From positions 1 to 64,000 of the forward strand of contig DUON01000024.1 in NCBI GenBank assembly GCA_012838805.1: a stretch of 64,000 nucleotides of DNA, written 5' to 3'. The stretch's first letter is position 1. Every line of letters starts with the position of its first letter. This DNA comes from Clostridiales bacterium (lineage in GTDB: Bacteria > Bacillota > Clostridia > Christensenellales > DTU072). The position numbers were made by a program, and so were the translations under genes. Under the pieces are notes generated by a model. It made no database searches and was not told where the DNA came from. It saw only the letters and a list, made by a program, of their open reading frames with translations. This document shows positions 24,501 to 35,867 of this stretch, in pieces.

Positions 24501-25425
24501 GGGCGTGCCCTCCAGAATGAATATAGGTCAAGTTTTGGAAGTGCACCTTGGACTTGTCGCCAAGCTGTTAGGCATTAAGATAGCCACCCCCGTTTTTGAC
24601 GGAGCCAGCGAAAACGACATAAAAAAGATGCTGGAACAAAACAACCTACCCTCAGACGGCAAAGTGCAGTTATTTGACGGAAGAACGGGAGAGCCGTTTG
24701 AAAACAAGGTCTCTGTGGGATATATGTATATGCTAAAGCTTGTGCACCTTGTAGACGACAAAATACACGCCAGAAGCGTCGGACCTTATTCTTTGGTCAC
24801 CCAGCAACCCTTGGGCGGAAAAGCGCAGTTCGGCGGACAAAGGTTTGGAGAAATGGAAGTGTGGGCTTTAGAGGCGTACGGAGCATCCAATATCCTGCAA
24901 GAAATCCTTACCGTGAAATCCGACGATGTCATTGGAAGACAGAAAGTGTTTGATTCAATAATAAAATCGGCGTTGACGACCGAGCCCGGCATTCCCGAAT
25001 CCTTTAAGGTTTTGAAAAAGGAAATGCAGAGTTTGGCTCTTGATATCAAACTTCTTACCGAGGGAGGAGAGACTGTTAAGATACCCGATGTCTATGAAGA
25101 CGACAGAGATTATGAAATGGCTCATGTCGAGCAGAGCAAGGATTTGGTCTTTGACTTTGACGATATGGGCGACATATTCAGCGAAGACGGCGACAAGGAT
25201 TCCATATTCGGCGACGACGAGGACTTCTTCGAGGAAGGCGGCTTAAATGCCGAAGAACTAAGCATAGAAAAGCTGTTTGACGACCTTGACGAAATAGTAA
25301 ACGATAAGACCGAAGAGGAAGCCAAAAAACTTAATTTAGATGACGACGATGAAGATTTCTTTCAAAACGCCGAAGAGCTGTTGCAGAAAGAATTTGACGA
25401 CGATGACCAATTAAGAGGTGAATAA
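21574..25425 (+). CDS. rpoB: RNA polymerase subunit beta
   Basis: 1283 residues, about 90 more than Bacillus RpoB. The rifampicin region is intact ([20 protein letters not shown], then [13 protein letters not shown]). Catalytic-site stretches such as [18 protein letters not shown] are also present. The extra length is a C-terminal tail of about 100 residues packed with Asp, Glu and Phe, with DEDFFEEGG and [10 protein letters not shown] as a repeated element. The stop shares one base with the rpoC start (TAATG), which indicates translational coupling. Confidence 0.98.
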   Translation: MSEKIHKVKYGKVERWSFSQIEPILEIPYLIEVQKNSYEKFVNQGIREVLDDFSPITDYSGKMELEFLEHTLEGTCKYSVKECKDRDITYTSPLKVKVRLTIKETGEMKEQTVFMGDFPKMTDKGTFIINGAERVVVSQLIRSPGVYTKGAPDKNGVMRYDTTIIPNRGAWLEFEQDANNILYVRVDRNRKITATILLRALGYGTQEELEELFGNDEMIAVTAAKDGDIQSSEAAKIEVYRRLKPGEVPTANAVDTLLPNIFFDAKRYDLSRVGRFKFNKKLSVAERIEKQVLARDVIVDGEILAQKGQEVDKETAKKIQDSGVNIVYIITPDGGEYKVIGNNTVDLAAYVDCDPKELGILEYVYYPKLAELLEIYGDDMEALKKAISEKVDDLVIKHITLEDIVASISYNLGMKYGFYQVDNIDHLSNRRVRSVGELLQNQFRIGIARLERVVRERMSIAQDPMEITPQSLINIRPVSSAIREFFGSSQLSQFMDQPNPIAELTHKRKLSALGPGGLNRERAGFEVRDVHHSHYGRMCPIETPEGQNIGLITSLSTYAKINEYGFIEAPYRLVDKKTGKVTKKVEYLTAEEEDKYIIAQANEPLDKDGRFINDRVICRYRDFIKEYPSDQVDYMDVDPKQLVSVATSLIPFLENDDANRALMGSNMQRQAVPLISPEAPIIGTGMEHKVALDSGVCIIAKNDGVVTKVVADMIEVETKDGKIDKYPLQKFVRSNQGTCINQKPTVKKGDTVKKGEIIADGPSIKNGELALGKNVIVGFMTWEGYNYEDAILISEDLVINDVFTSIHIEEYELEARDTKLGEEQITRDIPNVSEDLLKYLDEDGIVMVGAEVRAGDYLVGKVTPKGETELTPEERLLRAIFGEKAREVRDVSLKVPHGEGGTVVDVKVFTRENKDELEPGVNKLVRVYIAQKRKISVGDKMAGRHGNKGVISRILPREDMPFMADGTPLQIVLNPLGVPSRMNIGQVLEVHLGLVAKLLGIKIATPVFDGASENDIKKMLEQNNLPSDGKVQLFDGRTGEPFENKVSVGYMYMLKLVHLVDDKIHARSVGPYSLVTQQPLGGKAQFGGQRFGEMEVWALEAYGASNILQEILTVKSDDVIGRQKVFDSIIKSALTTEPGIPESFKVLKKEMQSLALDIKLLTEGGETVKIPDVYEDDRDYEMAHVEQSKDLVFDFDDMGDIFSEDGDKDSIFGDDEDFFEEGGLNAEELSIEKLFDDLDEIVNDKTEEEAKKLNLDDDDEDFFQNAEELLQKEFDDDDQLRGE

Positions 25426-28400
25426 TGGTAGAAATCAACAATTTTGACGCTATACAAATAGGACTTGCAAGCCCCGAAAAAATAAGGGAATGGTCGCATG
25501 GCGAGGTATTAAAACCCGAAACCATTAATTATAGAACGCAAAAACCCGAAAGAGATGGACTGTTTTGCGAAAAGATATTCGGACCCACAAAGGATTATGA
25601 ATGCCATTGCGGAAAATACAAGAGAATAAGATACAATGGCATCATTTGCGACAAATGCGGAGTTGAGGTCACCAAGGCCAAGGTTAGAAGGGAGAGAATG
25701 GCACATATTGAGCTTGCCGCTCCCGTATCCCATATATGGTATTTCCGCGGCGTGCCCTCCAGAATAAGCACAGTCTTGAACATGAGCCCCAAACAAGTGG
25801 AACAGGTTATATATTTCGCGTCCTTTGTAGTTATCGACCCCAAGGAGACTGAATTTTTCAAAAAACAAGTAATAAAAGACGACGAATATAGAGAAGCGAT
25901 AGAAAAATACGGTCCCAACGGATTTGAGGCAAAGATGGGCGCGGAGGCTCTTAAGATACTTCTTAAGGAGATTGACCTTGACGCTGAATCCGCAGAGCTT
26001 AGGGAGATCATTAAGAATTCCCAAGGGCTTAAGAAAGCCCGTGCGGCGAAAAGACTAGAGATTATTGAAGCCTTTAGAAGAAGCGGAAACAAACCCGAAT
26101 GGATGATATTGGATGTGCTTCCCGTCATACCGCCCGAGCTTCGCCCTATGGTGCAATTGGACGGCGGACGGTTCGCCACAAGTGACTTGAACGACCTTTA
26201 TAGGCGTGTCATAAACAGAAACAACAGACTTAAGAAAATGATAGAGTCTGGGGCGCCGGATATCGTTATTAGAAACGAAAAGAGGATGCTTCAAGAAGCC
26301 GTGGACGCCCTTATTGATAATGGCAGACACGGAAAAGCCGTTACAGGTCCCGGGAATAGAAACCTTAAGTCCCTTTCGGATATGCTTAGGGGAAAACAAG
26401 GTAGGTTTAGGCAGAACCTCTTAGGAAAAAGAGTGGACTATTCGGGCAGGTCGGTTATTGTCGTAGGTCCGGAATTGAAGATTTATCAGTGCGGACTCCC
26501 AAAAGAAATGGCATTGGAGCTGTTCAAGCCTTTTGTCTTTAGAAGATTGGTGGACCTTGGAATATGCCACAACATAAAGAGTGCAAAAAGGGCGGTGGAA
26601 AGGCAAAGACCGCAAGTATGGGATATCTTGGAAGAGGTCATAAAAGACCATCCCGTGCTTTTGAACAGAGCCCCCACTCTTCACAGACTGGGCATACAGG
26701 CCTTTGAACCCGTGCTTGTAGAGGGCAGAGCCATACAGCTTCATCCCCTTGTCTGTCCCGCATTTAACGCTGACTTTGACGGCGACCAAATGGCTGTGCA
26801 TGTGCCCTTGTCAATAGAGGCGCAGGCGGAAGCAAGAATCTTGATGCTTGCAAGCAATAATATCTTGAGGCTTTCGGACGGAAGACCCATTGTCAGCCCC
26901 ACCCAAGATATGGTTATCGGCGCTTATTATTTGACGCAGGTTAAGCCCGGAGCCAAGGGAGAGGGTAGATGGTTTGCGTCTCCTTATGAGGCTAAGATTG
27001 CTTACAACGTGGGAGACATTGAATTACAAGCGGAAATAAATGTGAGAATTACCAAAGAGATTGACAACAAGATATATCAAAAGGTTGTCAAGACCACTCC
27101 AGGGAAAATAATCTTTAATGAGGCGATACCTCAAGATTTGGGATTTAAGCCCAGAACAAAACCCGAAGAAATGCTGGACTATGAGATAGACTTCCATGTC
27201 AGCAAAAAAGAGCTGAGTCAAATCGTAGATAACTGCTTTAAGTTAAAAGGTGCGACCGAAGTCAGCAAAGTGCTGGATAAAATCAAAGCTTTGGGCTTCA
27301 AATACAGCACAATCGGTGCTATAACCACAAGTATTTTTGATATGCATATTCCCAGCTCCAAGAAAGAAATCCTTGAAAGAGCTGAGAAACAGGTTATTGA
27401 AATCGAAAAGAACTTCAAAAGGGGTATCATAACAGAAGAAGAGCGCTATAACGAAGTTGTGGATGTTTGGAAGAACGCCACTGACGAAGTGGAAAGGGAT
27501 TTGGAAACAAACTTTAGAAAATTTGACCAAATGAATCCTATCTGGATGATGGCACATTCGGGAGCCCGTGGAAGCATGCAACAAATCAAACAGCTTTCAG
27601 GTATGAGAGGACTCATGAACGACCCCACCGGAAAGATTATTGAGATTCCCGTTAAGTCCTCTTTCCGCGAAGGTCTTTCGGTTTTGGAATACTTCATTTC
27701 TTCTCACGGTGCAAGAAAGGGCGGAGCGGATACAGCGCTTAAGACCGCAGACTCGGGATATCTGACAAGAAGGCTTGTCGATGTATCGCAGGATGTCATT
27801 GTTAGAGAAAAGGATTGCGGCGACAATAAAGGCTTTATTATAAAAGACCTATACGACATGAACGGAAGATTGGTGGAAGACATCACTGAAAGAATCGAAG
27901 GCAGATTCACAATCGACGATGTCGTTCATCCCAAGACTGGCGAGGTCATAGTCAAAGCCGACACTTTGATATCTGAAGAAGATGCCAAGAAAATAAAAGA
28001 AGCCGGAATCAAGGCAGTCAAGATTAGAAACATCCTTAGCTGTAAGACAAAGCTTGGCGTTTGCGCCAAGTGTTACGGCGCCAATATGTCGTCGGGCAAT
28101 ATAGTGAAATTAGGTGAAGCGGTGGGCGTTATTGCGGCACAGTCTATCGGCGAGCCGGGAACGCAGCTCACCATGAGAACTTTCCATACTGGCGGCGTGG
28201 CTTCGGTGGCGGACATCACACAAGGACTGCCCAGAGTGGTTGAACTTTTTGAGGCGAGAAAACCCAAAGGCGAGGCTAAGATTGCCGACATAAGCGGTAC
28301 GGTAACCGTTGTTGAAGAAAACAAACAAAAGAAAATAATCATTCAGCCCAAAGAGGGTGACGCCAAAGAATATAAAGTGCCCTATGGCATTAAGGTTTTG

Positions 28401-29024
28401 GTCAATAACGGCGATGTTGTGGAAGCGGGCGATCAGCTGTATATGGGCTCTATTAATCCCGATGCCATTTTAAAGACAAAGGGAGTATCGGGCGTGCAAG
28501 AGTTTATGATAAGAGAAGTCCAGTCCACATATAGGTCAAATGGCGTTCACATAAACGACAAGCACATAGAGGTTATTGTCCGTCAAATGCTTAGGAAAGT
28601 AAAAGTCAACAACCCCAATGACACAAATCTTTTAGTCAACGAGCTTGTGGACAGGAATCGTCTTGACGAAGAGAACGAAAAGGTCTTGTCCGAAGGGGGC
28701 GTCCCCGCAACGGCGACCAGAGTGCTTTTGGGTATCTCAAAAGCGGCTTTGGCGACAGAATCTTTCCTTTCCGCGGCATCTTTCCAAGAGACCGCCAAAG
28801 TGCTTACCGATGCGGCAATTAAAAGCAAGGTCGATAACTTATTTGGGCTTAAGGAAAATGTCATCATAGGAAAACTTATTCCCGCTGGCACGGGTATGAA
28901 GATTTACAAGAATGTAGAGCTTGAAGCAGTCGGCAAAAAAGAACAAAAGAGACAGACCATGCTTGATAAGGAAACTTTGGACTATGACAGTTTGGATGAA
29001 GATATAGACAAGGTGGAACCATGA
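25425..29024 (+). CDS. rpoC: RNA polymerase subunit beta'
   Basis: 1199 residues, typical for Firmicutes. The zinc-binding [20 protein letters not shown] is near residue 61, and the catalytic Mg2+ loop [12 protein letters not shown] lies at about 446-457. Trigger loop residues are in [23 protein letters not shown] lies before the ATG. It overlaps rpoB by 1 nt and metK by 4 nt. Confidence 0.98.
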   Translation: MVEINNFDAIQIGLASPEKIREWSHGEVLKPETINYRTQKPERDGLFCEKIFGPTKDYECHCGKYKRIRYNGIICDKCGVEVTKAKVRRERMAHIELAAPVSHIWYFRGVPSRISTVLNMSPKQVEQVIYFASFVVIDPKETEFFKKQVIKDDEYREAIEKYGPNGFEAKMGAEALKILLKEIDLDAESAELREIIKNSQGLKKARAAKRLEIIEAFRRSGNKPEWMILDVLPVIPPELRPMVQLDGGRFATSDLNDLYRRVINRNNRLKKMIESGAPDIVIRNEKRMLQEAVDALIDNGRHGKAVTGPGNRNLKSLSDMLRGKQGRFRQNLLGKRVDYSGRSVIVVGPELKIYQCGLPKEMALELFKPFVFRRLVDLGICHNIKSAKRAVERQRPQVWDILEEVIKDHPVLLNRAPTLHRLGIQAFEPVLVEGRAIQLHPLVCPAFNADFDGDQMAVHVPLSIEAQAEARILMLASNNILRLSDGRPIVSPTQDMVIGAYYLTQVKPGAKGEGRWFASPYEAKIAYNVGDIELQAEINVRITKEIDNKIYQKVVKTTPGKIIFNEAIPQDLGFKPRTKPEEMLDYEIDFHVSKKELSQIVDNCFKLKGATEVSKVLDKIKALGFKYSTIGAITTSIFDMHIPSSKKEILERAEKQVIEIEKNFKRGIITEEERYNEVVDVWKNATDEVERDLETNFRKFDQMNPIWMMAHSGARGSMQQIKQLSGMRGLMNDPTGKIIEIPVKSSFREGLSVLEYFISSHGARKGGADTALKTADSGYLTRRLVDVSQDVIVREKDCGDNKGFIIKDLYDMNGRLVEDITERIEGRFTIDDVVHPKTGEVIVKADTLISEEDAKKIKEAGIKAVKIRNILSCKTKLGVCAKCYGANMSSGNIVKLGEAVGVIAAQSIGEPGTQLTMRTFHTGGVASVADITQGLPRVVELFEARKPKGEAKIADISGTVTVVEENKQKKIIIQPKEGDAKEYKVPYGIKVLVNNGDVVEAGDQLYMGSINPDAILKTKGVSGVQEFMIREVQSTYRSNGVHINDKHIEVIVRQMLRKVKVNNPNDTNLLVNELVDRNRLDEENEKVLSEGGVPATATRVLLGISKAALATESFLSAASFQETAKVLTDAAIKSKVDNLFGLKENVIIGKLIPAGTGMKIYKNVELEAVGKKEQKRQTMLDKETLDYDSLDEDIDKVEP

Positions 29025-30184
29025 GATACTTCACATCCGAAAGCGTCACGGAAGGACATCCCGATAAGGTCTGTGACCAGATAAGCGACGCTATTTTGGA
29101 CAGCATATTAGAAAAAGACCCTGACGCGAGAGTGGCGTGCGAAACCTGCACGACAACGGGACTTGTGCTTGTCATGGGGGAGATTACCACGACGGCTTAT
29201 GTTGATATACCCGCTATTGTCAGAAATACCATAAAAGACATAGGGTATGACTCATCCGACCTTGGTTTTGACTATAACACTTGCGCCGTCCTTACCTCAA
29301 TTGACGAACAGTCCCCAGACATTGCTCAGGGAGTCAACAGCTCTCTTGAGGACAAAATGTCCAAGGAGAGGTTTGACAGCATAGGAGCGGGAGACCAAGG
29401 GCTTATGTTCGGCTATGCTTGCAATGAGACTAAGGAGCTCATGCCCCTTGCCATAAGCCTTGCGCATAAGCTGACAAAGAGGCTGTCCGAGGTCAGAAAA
29501 CAGCGTATTGTGGACTATTTAAGACCTGACGGAAAGGCACAAGTGACCGTAGAGTACCATGAGGACAAGCCCTTAAGAGTGGACGCTGTGATTTTGTCTA
29601 CCCAGCACAGCGCTGAGGCGGATATCGAGACTTTAAGAAAAGATATGACAGATTTGGTGATTAAAGAAGTCATTCCCAAGGAACTTATGGATCAAGACAC
29701 CAAGATTTATATAAATCCAACGGGCAGATTCGTAAGAGGCGGTCCACAAGCTGACAGCGGGCTTACGGGAAGAAAAATCATTGTGGACACTTATGGGGGA
29801 TATATCCCCCACGGCGGAGGAGCTTTTTCAGGCAAGGACGCCACCAAGGCAGACAGAAGCGCAAGCTATTATGCAAGATATGTTGCCAAGAATGTGGTTG
29901 CGGCGGGGCTTGCTGAAAGGTGTCAGATATCCGTAGCGTATGCGATAGGCAAAGCCAACCCCGTATCTATTGATGTCAGTACTTTCGGCACGGGCAAAAC
30001 AAGCGACCAAAAACTTGCTGAGATTATAAAAAAGGTTTTTGATTTCAGACCCACTGCAATTATAGAAAACTTGGATTTGAAAAAACCGCAGTATCTTGCC
30101 ACAGCCAGTTACGGTCATTTTGGCAGAGAAGGATTCACTTGGGAGAAGACCGATAAAATCGACGAGCTGAAGGCCCATTTATAA
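29021..30184 (+). CDS. metK: S-adenosylmethionine synthetase
   Basis: 387 residues. Signatures are [15 protein letters not shown] at the start, [12 protein letters not shown] (ATP-binding) and [16 protein letters not shown] (P-loop). It forms SAM from methionine and ATP. It overlaps rpoC by 4 nt (ATGA), so here SAM synthesis is translationally coupled to RNA polymerase. No S-box or other methionine riboswitch is present. Confidence 0.98.
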   Translation: MRYFTSESVTEGHPDKVCDQISDAILDSILEKDPDARVACETCTTTGLVLVMGEITTTAYVDIPAIVRNTIKDIGYDSSDLGFDYNTCAVLTSIDEQSPDIAQGVNSSLEDKMSKERFDSIGAGDQGLMFGYACNETKELMPLAISLAHKLTKRLSEVRKQRIVDYLRPDGKAQVTVEYHEDKPLRVDAVILSTQHSAEADIETLRKDMTDLVIKEVIPKELMDQDTKIYINPTGRFVRGGPQADSGLTGRKIIVDTYGGYIPHGGGAFSGKDATKADRSASYYARYVAKNVVAAGLAERCQISVAYAIGKANPVSIDVSTFGTGKTSDQKLAEIIKKVFDFRPTAIIENLDLKKPQYLATASYGHFGREGFTWEKTDKIDELKAHL

Positions 30185-30185
30185 A

Positions 30186-32372
30186 ATGGAACTTAAGGGA
30201 AGCGTAGAAAGCATAATATTCAGAAATGAAGAGAACGGGTACACCGTAATATACTTTGATGCCGACGGCAAACTTATAGTTGCTGTGGGCATTTTTCCTA
30301 TTATTAGCCCAGGCGAAGTCCTTAAGCTAAAGGGGGAATATAAATTCAACACCAAGTTCGGTGAACAGTTTGCGGTGGAAAGCGTGGAATTCGTCAAGCC
30401 CGAAGACGCCGAGAGCATAAGAAAATATCTTGCGAGCGGTCTTTTTCGCGGCGTGGGCGAAGTTACTGCCAACCTGATTGTGGACAAATTCGGCACAAAG
30501 ACTTTGGAGATTATTGAAAACAACCCCGATGAGCTGACCAAAATAAGGGGAATTGGAAAGAAAACAGCCAATGAGATTGCCAAATGCTATAAAGAGAATA
30601 ACAAAGTAAAAGATATCATTCTATTTTTGCAAAATTATGGCATCTCCATATCCCTTGCCTTAAAAATTTATAAACAATATGAAGACGCATCTTTAGCCGT
30701 CATAAAAGAAAACCCCTATTGCATAATTGACGACATAGAGGGCGTGGGATTCGCTACGGCGGATAAGCTTGCGGCGAAACTGGGAGTTGAAAAGGACAGC
30801 TTATTTAGGCTTAAAGCGGCGATAATTCATGTCTTAAAAGAAGCTTCCCAAAAGAACGGACATACATATTTACCCAAAGCTTCAGCTTTCAAAGAAGCGG
30901 CTTATCTTACTGGGATTTATGACCAAGAGAGAATGGAGCTTGCGCTTGAAACCCAGCCTGACGGAGTGATAAGTTCTGAAATCGAAGGTCAGGAGATTTT
31001 GAGCTTAACCTCTATTTATAATACCGAAAAGAGTCTTGCAGCCAAGCTTGTGACCTTAAAGAATTTAAGCCAAGAGACGGATATCAATATAGACGAGGAA
31101 ATTTTACATTTTGAAAAGACAAACCGTATTGTCTTAGACCCCAAACAAAGGCAAGCGGTAGAAAGCGGTCTCAACAACGGCGTTGTGATAATAACCGGCG
31201 GACCGGGTACGGGCAAGACCATGATAATCAAATGCATATCCTCTATATTGAGCCAAAGGGGAAAAAAAGTCGCCTTATGCGCACCCACAGGCAGAGCGGC
31301 TAAGAGAATGAGCGAGGCGACGGGAGAAGAGGCTAAGACCTTGCACAGACTATTGGGAGGCGGGGGCAACGGCTTTGAATACAATGAGTACAATCCTTTG
31401 GAAGCCGATGTCATCATTGTGGACGAAATAAGCATGGCGGATATCTTTATTTTCAACGCCCTATTAAAAGCAGTGACCCCAGGCGCCAAGCTTATACTTG
31501 TGGGAGACAAAGATCAGCTTCCTGCGGTGGCATGCGGAAATATCCTTGCCGATATGCTCTCATCCAATCTCTTCTGTGCGGTATATCTTAATGAAATTTA
31601 TCGTCAGGCGAAAGAGAGCATGATAGTCGTCAACGCTCATAGAATAAACAATTCCCAAATGCCCGTGACCAAGAATTCCAAAGATTTTTTTATAGATAAC
31701 AAGAGCGACCCCGAAAGCATAAAAGACGCCATTATTTCTATGGCGGCAAGGCGTATACCAAACTTTTTGGAGATTCATCAAAGGGATATACAGGTGCTTT
31801 CCCCCATGAAAAAAGGTGTCGCCGGCGTGGAGAGCTTGAACGCCGAACTGCAGAGGGTCTTAAACCCCCACGGAAAGGAGCTTGTCCGCAACCATAATGT
31901 GTTCAGAGTGGGGGACAAGGTTATGCAAACGGTGAACAATTACTCTTTGGAATGGATAAGGACTCAAGAGGGTTTGGAAAGAGGGGAGGGCGTTTTCAAC
32001 GGCGACATAGGTTATATTATAGATATCGAACAAGGCAGGCTGATTGTGGAATTCGAGGACGGGAAAAAGGTCGTGTATGAGAATGAAGACCTTGACCAGC
32101 TCATGACCGCCTATTGCATAAGCGTTCACAAATCCCAAGGTTCGGAATTCCCCGTGGTCATAATAGCTGTGACAAGCGGGAATTATGCCATACTTACAAA
32201 AAATCTTTTATATACCGCGGTGACAAGAGCCAAGAAAATGGCGGTCATAGTCGGCGACGAAAAAAATATTGAAAAAATGATTAAAAATAACTATACCGCA
32301 AAGAGATATACTTTATTAAAGCATTTTTTATCGGAACAAGAGTCCAAATATATCAAGCTGTGGGGCGTGTGA
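30186..32372 (+). CDS. recD2: RecD2-type ATP-dependent DNA helicase
   Basis: 728 residues. The RecD2-specific N-terminal OB-like part begins MELKGSVESIIFRNEENG, followed by helix-hairpin-helix repeats (IRGIGKKTANEIA, IEGVGFATADKLA). The SF1B core has GGPGTGKT near residue 338, VDEISMAD, GDKDQLPAV and the C-terminal UvrD-like SVHKSQGSEFPVVI and YTAVTRAK. It is a 5'-3' helicase acting in repair without RecBC. The gap to metK is 1 nt. Confidence 0.95.
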   Translation: MELKGSVESIIFRNEENGYTVIYFDADGKLIVAVGIFPIISPGEVLKLKGEYKFNTKFGEQFAVESVEFVKPEDAESIRKYLASGLFRGVGEVTANLIVDKFGTKTLEIIENNPDELTKIRGIGKKTANEIAKCYKENNKVKDIILFLQNYGISISLALKIYKQYEDASLAVIKENPYCIIDDIEGVGFATADKLAAKLGVEKDSLFRLKAAIIHVLKEASQKNGHTYLPKASAFKEAAYLTGIYDQERMELALETQPDGVISSEIEGQEILSLTSIYNTEKSLAAKLVTLKNLSQETDINIDEEILHFEKTNRIVLDPKQRQAVESGLNNGVVIITGGPGTGKTMIIKCISSILSQRGKKVALCAPTGRAAKRMSEATGEEAKTLHRLLGGGGNGFEYNEYNPLEADVIIVDEISMADIFIFNALLKAVTPGAKLILVGDKDQLPAVACGNILADMLSSNLFCAVYLNEIYRQAKESMIVVNAHRINNSQMPVTKNSKDFFIDNKSDPESIKDAIISMAARRIPNFLEIHQRDIQVLSPMKKGVAGVESLNAELQRVLNPHGKELVRNHNVFRVGDKVMQTVNNYSLEWIRTQEGLERGEGVFNGDIGYIIDIEQGRLIVEFEDGKKVVYENEDLDQLMTAYCISVHKSQGSEFPVVIIAVTSGNYAILTKNLLYTAVTRAKKMAVIVGDEKNIEKMIKNNYTAKRYTLLKHFLSEQESKYIKLWGV

Positions 32373-33091
32373 TGAAAAGAGAAAGGATAAGGGATAAATT
32401 ATTAAATATACTGTTCCCGCCAGATGTCTCATGTATCGTCTGCGGAGCTGAACTCAAATATGACGAAGAAAGGGAGTTCAGCGTATGCGGAGCTTGTCAA
32501 AAAGAATTCGATTACATAGGGGATAGGGAGCAAAAGATATCAAACCCACGCCTTAATATAAGCGATTTCGCTTCGGTGTTCAAATATGAAGGGGCGGCGA
32601 AAAAGCTCACCCTTTCTTTTAAGGACGGCGACCGCCCTTATTTAAGAGAAAATATAGCCACATATCTTTACAAAATATATAAGGAAAGGGAAATGGACTG
32701 CCATATTATATGCTATGTCCCGTCCTCAAAACAAAAACTAAAGATACGCGGTTATGACCCTATGAAACTGGTGGCGGAATATATGTCTGTACTATGCGGT
32801 AAAGAGACAAAACATCTTCTTGCAAGAAAAGAGCAGCTTATCGACCAAACAGAATCTACGGACAGATACCAAAACATAAGCGGATGTTTTTATTATAATT
32901 CAAGTTACAACCCTGCGGGCAAAAAGATACTCCTTTTGGACGATGTGGTGACGACTGGGGCTACGGCGTCAGAATGTGCGAGGGTATTGCTTTTGAAAGG
33001 GGTTCAAGAGGTCAATTTGTTGACATTTACCGAGGCAAAGTCTTTTGAGGATTACAAGCATAGAACCGTCCAGAGAATGAACAACGCTTAA
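32372..33091 (+). CDS. comFC: ComF-family phosphoribosyltransferase-like protein
   Basis: 239 residues from the ATG at 32372, which overlaps the recD2 stop by one base (TGATG). A GTG at 32360 lies inside recD2 and is less likely. Two Cys pairs, CIVCG and CGAC, form a zinc ribbon. The PRPP-binding loop is LLLDDVVTTGATASEC. ComFC/GntX proteins are linked to DNA uptake and recombination. comFA is not adjacent here. Confidence 0.9.
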   Translation: MKRERIRDKLLNILFPPDVSCIVCGAELKYDEEREFSVCGACQKEFDYIGDREQKISNPRLNISDFASVFKYEGAAKKLTLSFKDGDRPYLRENIATYLYKIYKEREMDCHIICYVPSSKQKLKIRGYDPMKLVAEYMSVLCGKETKHLLARKEQLIDQTESTDRYQNISGCFYYNSSYNPAGKKILLLDDVVTTGATASECARVLLLKGVQEVNLLTFTEAKSFEDYKHRTVQRMNNA

Positions 33092-33117
33092 CTTGAAAAA
33101 AATCAAAGACTTTGTAT

Positions 33118-33146
33118 TTGATTTAAGCCCTTGTATCGGATATAAT
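33118..33146 (+). promoter_or_regulatory. Promoter of the P-type ATPase gene
   Basis: TTGATT at 33118-33123 and TATAAT at 33141-33146 with a 17 bp spacer. Confidence 0.6.
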
Positions 33147-33180
33147 TGTTAAGTAAAAAAACAAAAGCGAACAGGAAGAG

Positions 33181-35724
33181 ATGACATCAAATAAAGCAAA
33201 TAGAAAAATTGAGAAAGCCAAGCGCAAGACCAAAAGGCAAAGCCTAAAACATCAAAAAGCCATAAGGTACAATCCCGATATTAAGATCGGATTGACAAAG
33301 GATATAATAGAAAGCCGTATCCAAGAAAATCTTATAAATATCAAGGCCGTCAACCGTTCCAAGTCTTATGGAAGAATAATTTTTGAAAATGTATTCAATT
33401 TTTGCAATACCGTCACCATTATTCTTGTCATTATATTGATTGCCGTCGGTCAGCCCAACCAAGCTGTGTCTTCCAGCATTATTTTAGCCAATATCATAAT
33501 CGGTATTTCCCAAGAGATAAAAGCAAAACTCACGGTGGAAAAGCTTTCGCTTGTGGCGGACAGCGTATGCGATGTATTGAGAGACGGAAAGAAAGAGACC
33601 ATTTCCACCAAAGAGCTTGCTTTAGACGATTTATTTTACTTAAACGCAGGTATGCAAGTTCCCGTGGACGCTAAAATTATGGAAGGAACGCTGGAGGCTG
33701 ACGAATCCATATTGAGCGGCGAAAGCCGCGCGGTAAAAAAAGGCGTTGGAGACGAGGTCATGGCGGCAAGCTATGTGGTGGCGGGGTCGGCGCTTCTAAA
33801 AGCCGAAAAAGTCGGCAAGGACTGTTATATAGAAAATGTGGCAAGAATCGCAAGAAGAGTCACCAAGCCCAGATCCAATATCTTCAAGGCGCTTGACTCT
33901 ATCATAAAGGCAATTACTTTCGCACTTATTCCCTTGGCATTTCTTCTTTTTATTTCCACAAAGATTGTGGCGGGAGCGTCCATGAACAATACCATAATGC
34001 AGGTAGCGGGCTCAATCTTAGGAATGCTTCCCATCGGTATGTTCCTTTTGACAAGTACGGCTTTGGCGTCAAGCGTCTTAAAGCTGTCCAAAAAGAATAC
34101 GCTTGCCCAAGACCTTTATAGCATTGAGATGCTTGCTATGGCGGATACCCTGTTGTTAGATAAGACAGGTACGATAACGGACGGGAATCTTGAAGTCATA
34201 GAAGAAATAGTCCTTAATGAAGAAAAAGAGAACATAACCAGCATTATTACTACGCTGTTAGAAGCTACGCAAGATGTCAACCCCACCGCCCTTGCCTTAA
34301 AGGATAGATATAAAGACGAAAAAAAGATGAAAGTAGTCGACGCGATGCCGTTTTCTTCAAAAAGAAAATTCAGCGCCGTGGAGGTGGAGGGGGAAACGGT
34401 CTATTGCTTGGGAGCGCCTGATTTTCTTATAGACGAATGTAAGGAATTAGACCAATTTATAAATGATAGCTGTAAAATCTGTGGCAGAACATTGGTTTTA
34501 GCAAAATATAAGGGCAGACTGTCCGATTTAGAGACGCTTGACAAACAGGAAATGACTCCGTTATACGCTTTTTCTTTGCAAGACAAGCTGAGAGGCGATG
34601 TCAAAGAGACTTTGAACTGGTTTTATGACAATGAAGTGGACATCAAGATTGTTTCCGGCGACAATCCACAAACGGTGAGCAGAATCGCTGAAATCACCGG
34701 CGTTAAGAATTATGACAAGGTTTTGAACTGTGCGGAAATCAGCGACGAGGAACTGGAGGAAAGAGCCCTTGACACTGCGATTTTCGGCAGAGTCACCCCC
34801 GAACAGAAGAGCAAGTTAGTCGCCGCCCTTCAACAAAAGGGAAGGATTGTCGCAATGATAGGCGACGGCGTCAACGATGTTCAGGCATTGAAAGATGCGG
34901 ATTGTTCTATTTCTTTTGCTTCAGCAAACCAAGCGGCAAGAAATATCTCAAGGATTGTGCTTTTGGATAACGACTTCAAGACTTTGCCCGACGCTGTGGG
35001 AGAGGGCAGACGGGTGATAAGCAATGTGCAAAAGAGCTCCGCGCTTTACATAATGAAAAACCTGTTTGTCATGGCTATGACGCTCATATTCGCTATTTTG
35101 GCGTTTGTAGTCCGCAAGGACTTATATCCCTTTATACCCACCAGAATGCTGCTTATCGAATTTTTTGTAATAGGCGTTCCTTCATTTGCTTTTGCCTTGC
35201 AGGCAAATCCCAATCGGGCGAAAGGGAACTTTGTAAGAAATATTATGAAGTCATGTATCCCCGCCGCCTTGTCTTTGATAGTCGGGGTGGGGTTTTTGCT
35301 GATAATGATGTTCACAAATGTTATAGACCTTGCTTCGATATCCTCAAGCCTAAACGACTATCGCTCTTCTATGGCGGTCATTGCCTTGACTTTCTCCGCT
35401 TTTGCAGCATTGTTTATAATTGCATTGCCCTTGAATAAATTTAGGCTTATCGTTATCTTTGTTACCGCTGTTTTAGCAGTGGGAGCTATGTTCCTTGACC
35501 AGTTGGCGCTTGACGGGTGGTTTTTGACAATTGAACTGATAAAAGAGCCCATGCATATTATATGGATAGCGGCGGCGGCGGTGCTTTCTTTGATTAGTCA
35601 TATAGCTTTAAGAAAGGGTATCTACCATATTGATAAAAAATGGGGAGACAAGCTTGAGAAAACTTTTGCGGATATCAAGAAGTTACTTGCCAACAAACGG
35701 CGCAAAAAGGCGTATCAAAGATAA
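33181..35724 (+). CDS. Cation-transporting P-type ATPase, CtpE-like
   Basis: 847 residues with a basic N-terminus of about 45 residues. The phosphorylation site is LLLDKTGTITDG (Asp at about residue 329). The actuator loop reads ILSGES in place of TGES, and the hinge is MIGDGVNDVQALKDAD. The M4 segment GMLPIGMFLLTSTALASSV and the following QDLYSIEMLA recall mycobacterial CtpE, a calcium pump, more than heavy-metal ATPases, since there is no CPx and no N-terminal metal domain. The ion is not certain. GGAAGAG precedes the ATG. Confidence 0.93.
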   Translation: MTSNKANRKIEKAKRKTKRQSLKHQKAIRYNPDIKIGLTKDIIESRIQENLINIKAVNRSKSYGRIIFENVFNFCNTVTIILVIILIAVGQPNQAVSSSIILANIIIGISQEIKAKLTVEKLSLVADSVCDVLRDGKKETISTKELALDDLFYLNAGMQVPVDAKIMEGTLEADESILSGESRAVKKGVGDEVMAASYVVAGSALLKAEKVGKDCYIENVARIARRVTKPRSNIFKALDSIIKAITFALIPLAFLLFISTKIVAGASMNNTIMQVAGSILGMLPIGMFLLTSTALASSVLKLSKKNTLAQDLYSIEMLAMADTLLLDKTGTITDGNLEVIEEIVLNEEKENITSIITTLLEATQDVNPTALALKDRYKDEKKMKVVDAMPFSSKRKFSAVEVEGETVYCLGAPDFLIDECKELDQFINDSCKICGRTLVLAKYKGRLSDLETLDKQEMTPLYAFSLQDKLRGDVKETLNWFYDNEVDIKIVSGDNPQTVSRIAEITGVKNYDKVLNCAEISDEELEERALDTAIFGRVTPEQKSKLVAALQQKGRIVAMIGDGVNDVQALKDADCSISFASANQAARNISRIVLLDNDFKTLPDAVGEGRRVISNVQKSSALYIMKNLFVMAMTLIFAILAFVVRKDLYPFIPTRMLLIEFFVIGVPSFAFALQANPNRAKGNFVRNIMKSCIPAALSLIVGVGFLLIMMFTNVIDLASISSSLNDYRSSMAVIALTFSAFAALFIIALPLNKFRLIVIFVTAVLAVGAMFLDQLALDGWFLTIELIKEPMHIIWIAAAAVLSLISHIALRKGIYHIDKKWGDKLEKTFADIKKLLANKRRKKAYQR

Positions 35725-35753
35725 ATTTTTTGTGTATAATACAGAGAATATGT

Positions 35754-35782
35754 TTGACAATACTCATTTGTATTGATATAAT
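35754..35782 (+). promoter_or_regulatory. Promoter of the str operon
   Basis: TTGACA at 35754-35759 and TATAAT at 35777-35782 with a 17 bp spacer. Both boxes match consensus. Confidence 0.9.
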
Positions 35783-35787
35783 TATTT

Positions 35788-35822
35788 AGCTTGTTACGGT
35801 AATTGTACAAGCTTTTGTCTTT
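35788..35822 (+). terminator. Terminator-shaped hairpin at the predicted transcription start of the str operon
   Basis: AGCTTGT (35788-35794) pairs with ACAAGCT (35807-35813), followed by TTTTGTCTTT. It begins 6 nt after the -10 box, the same geometry as before rpmG. Confidence 0.55.
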
Positions 35823-35867
35823 AAAGAGGCTAAATATTGACAAAAGGCGTTCATTAAGGAGAAATTA

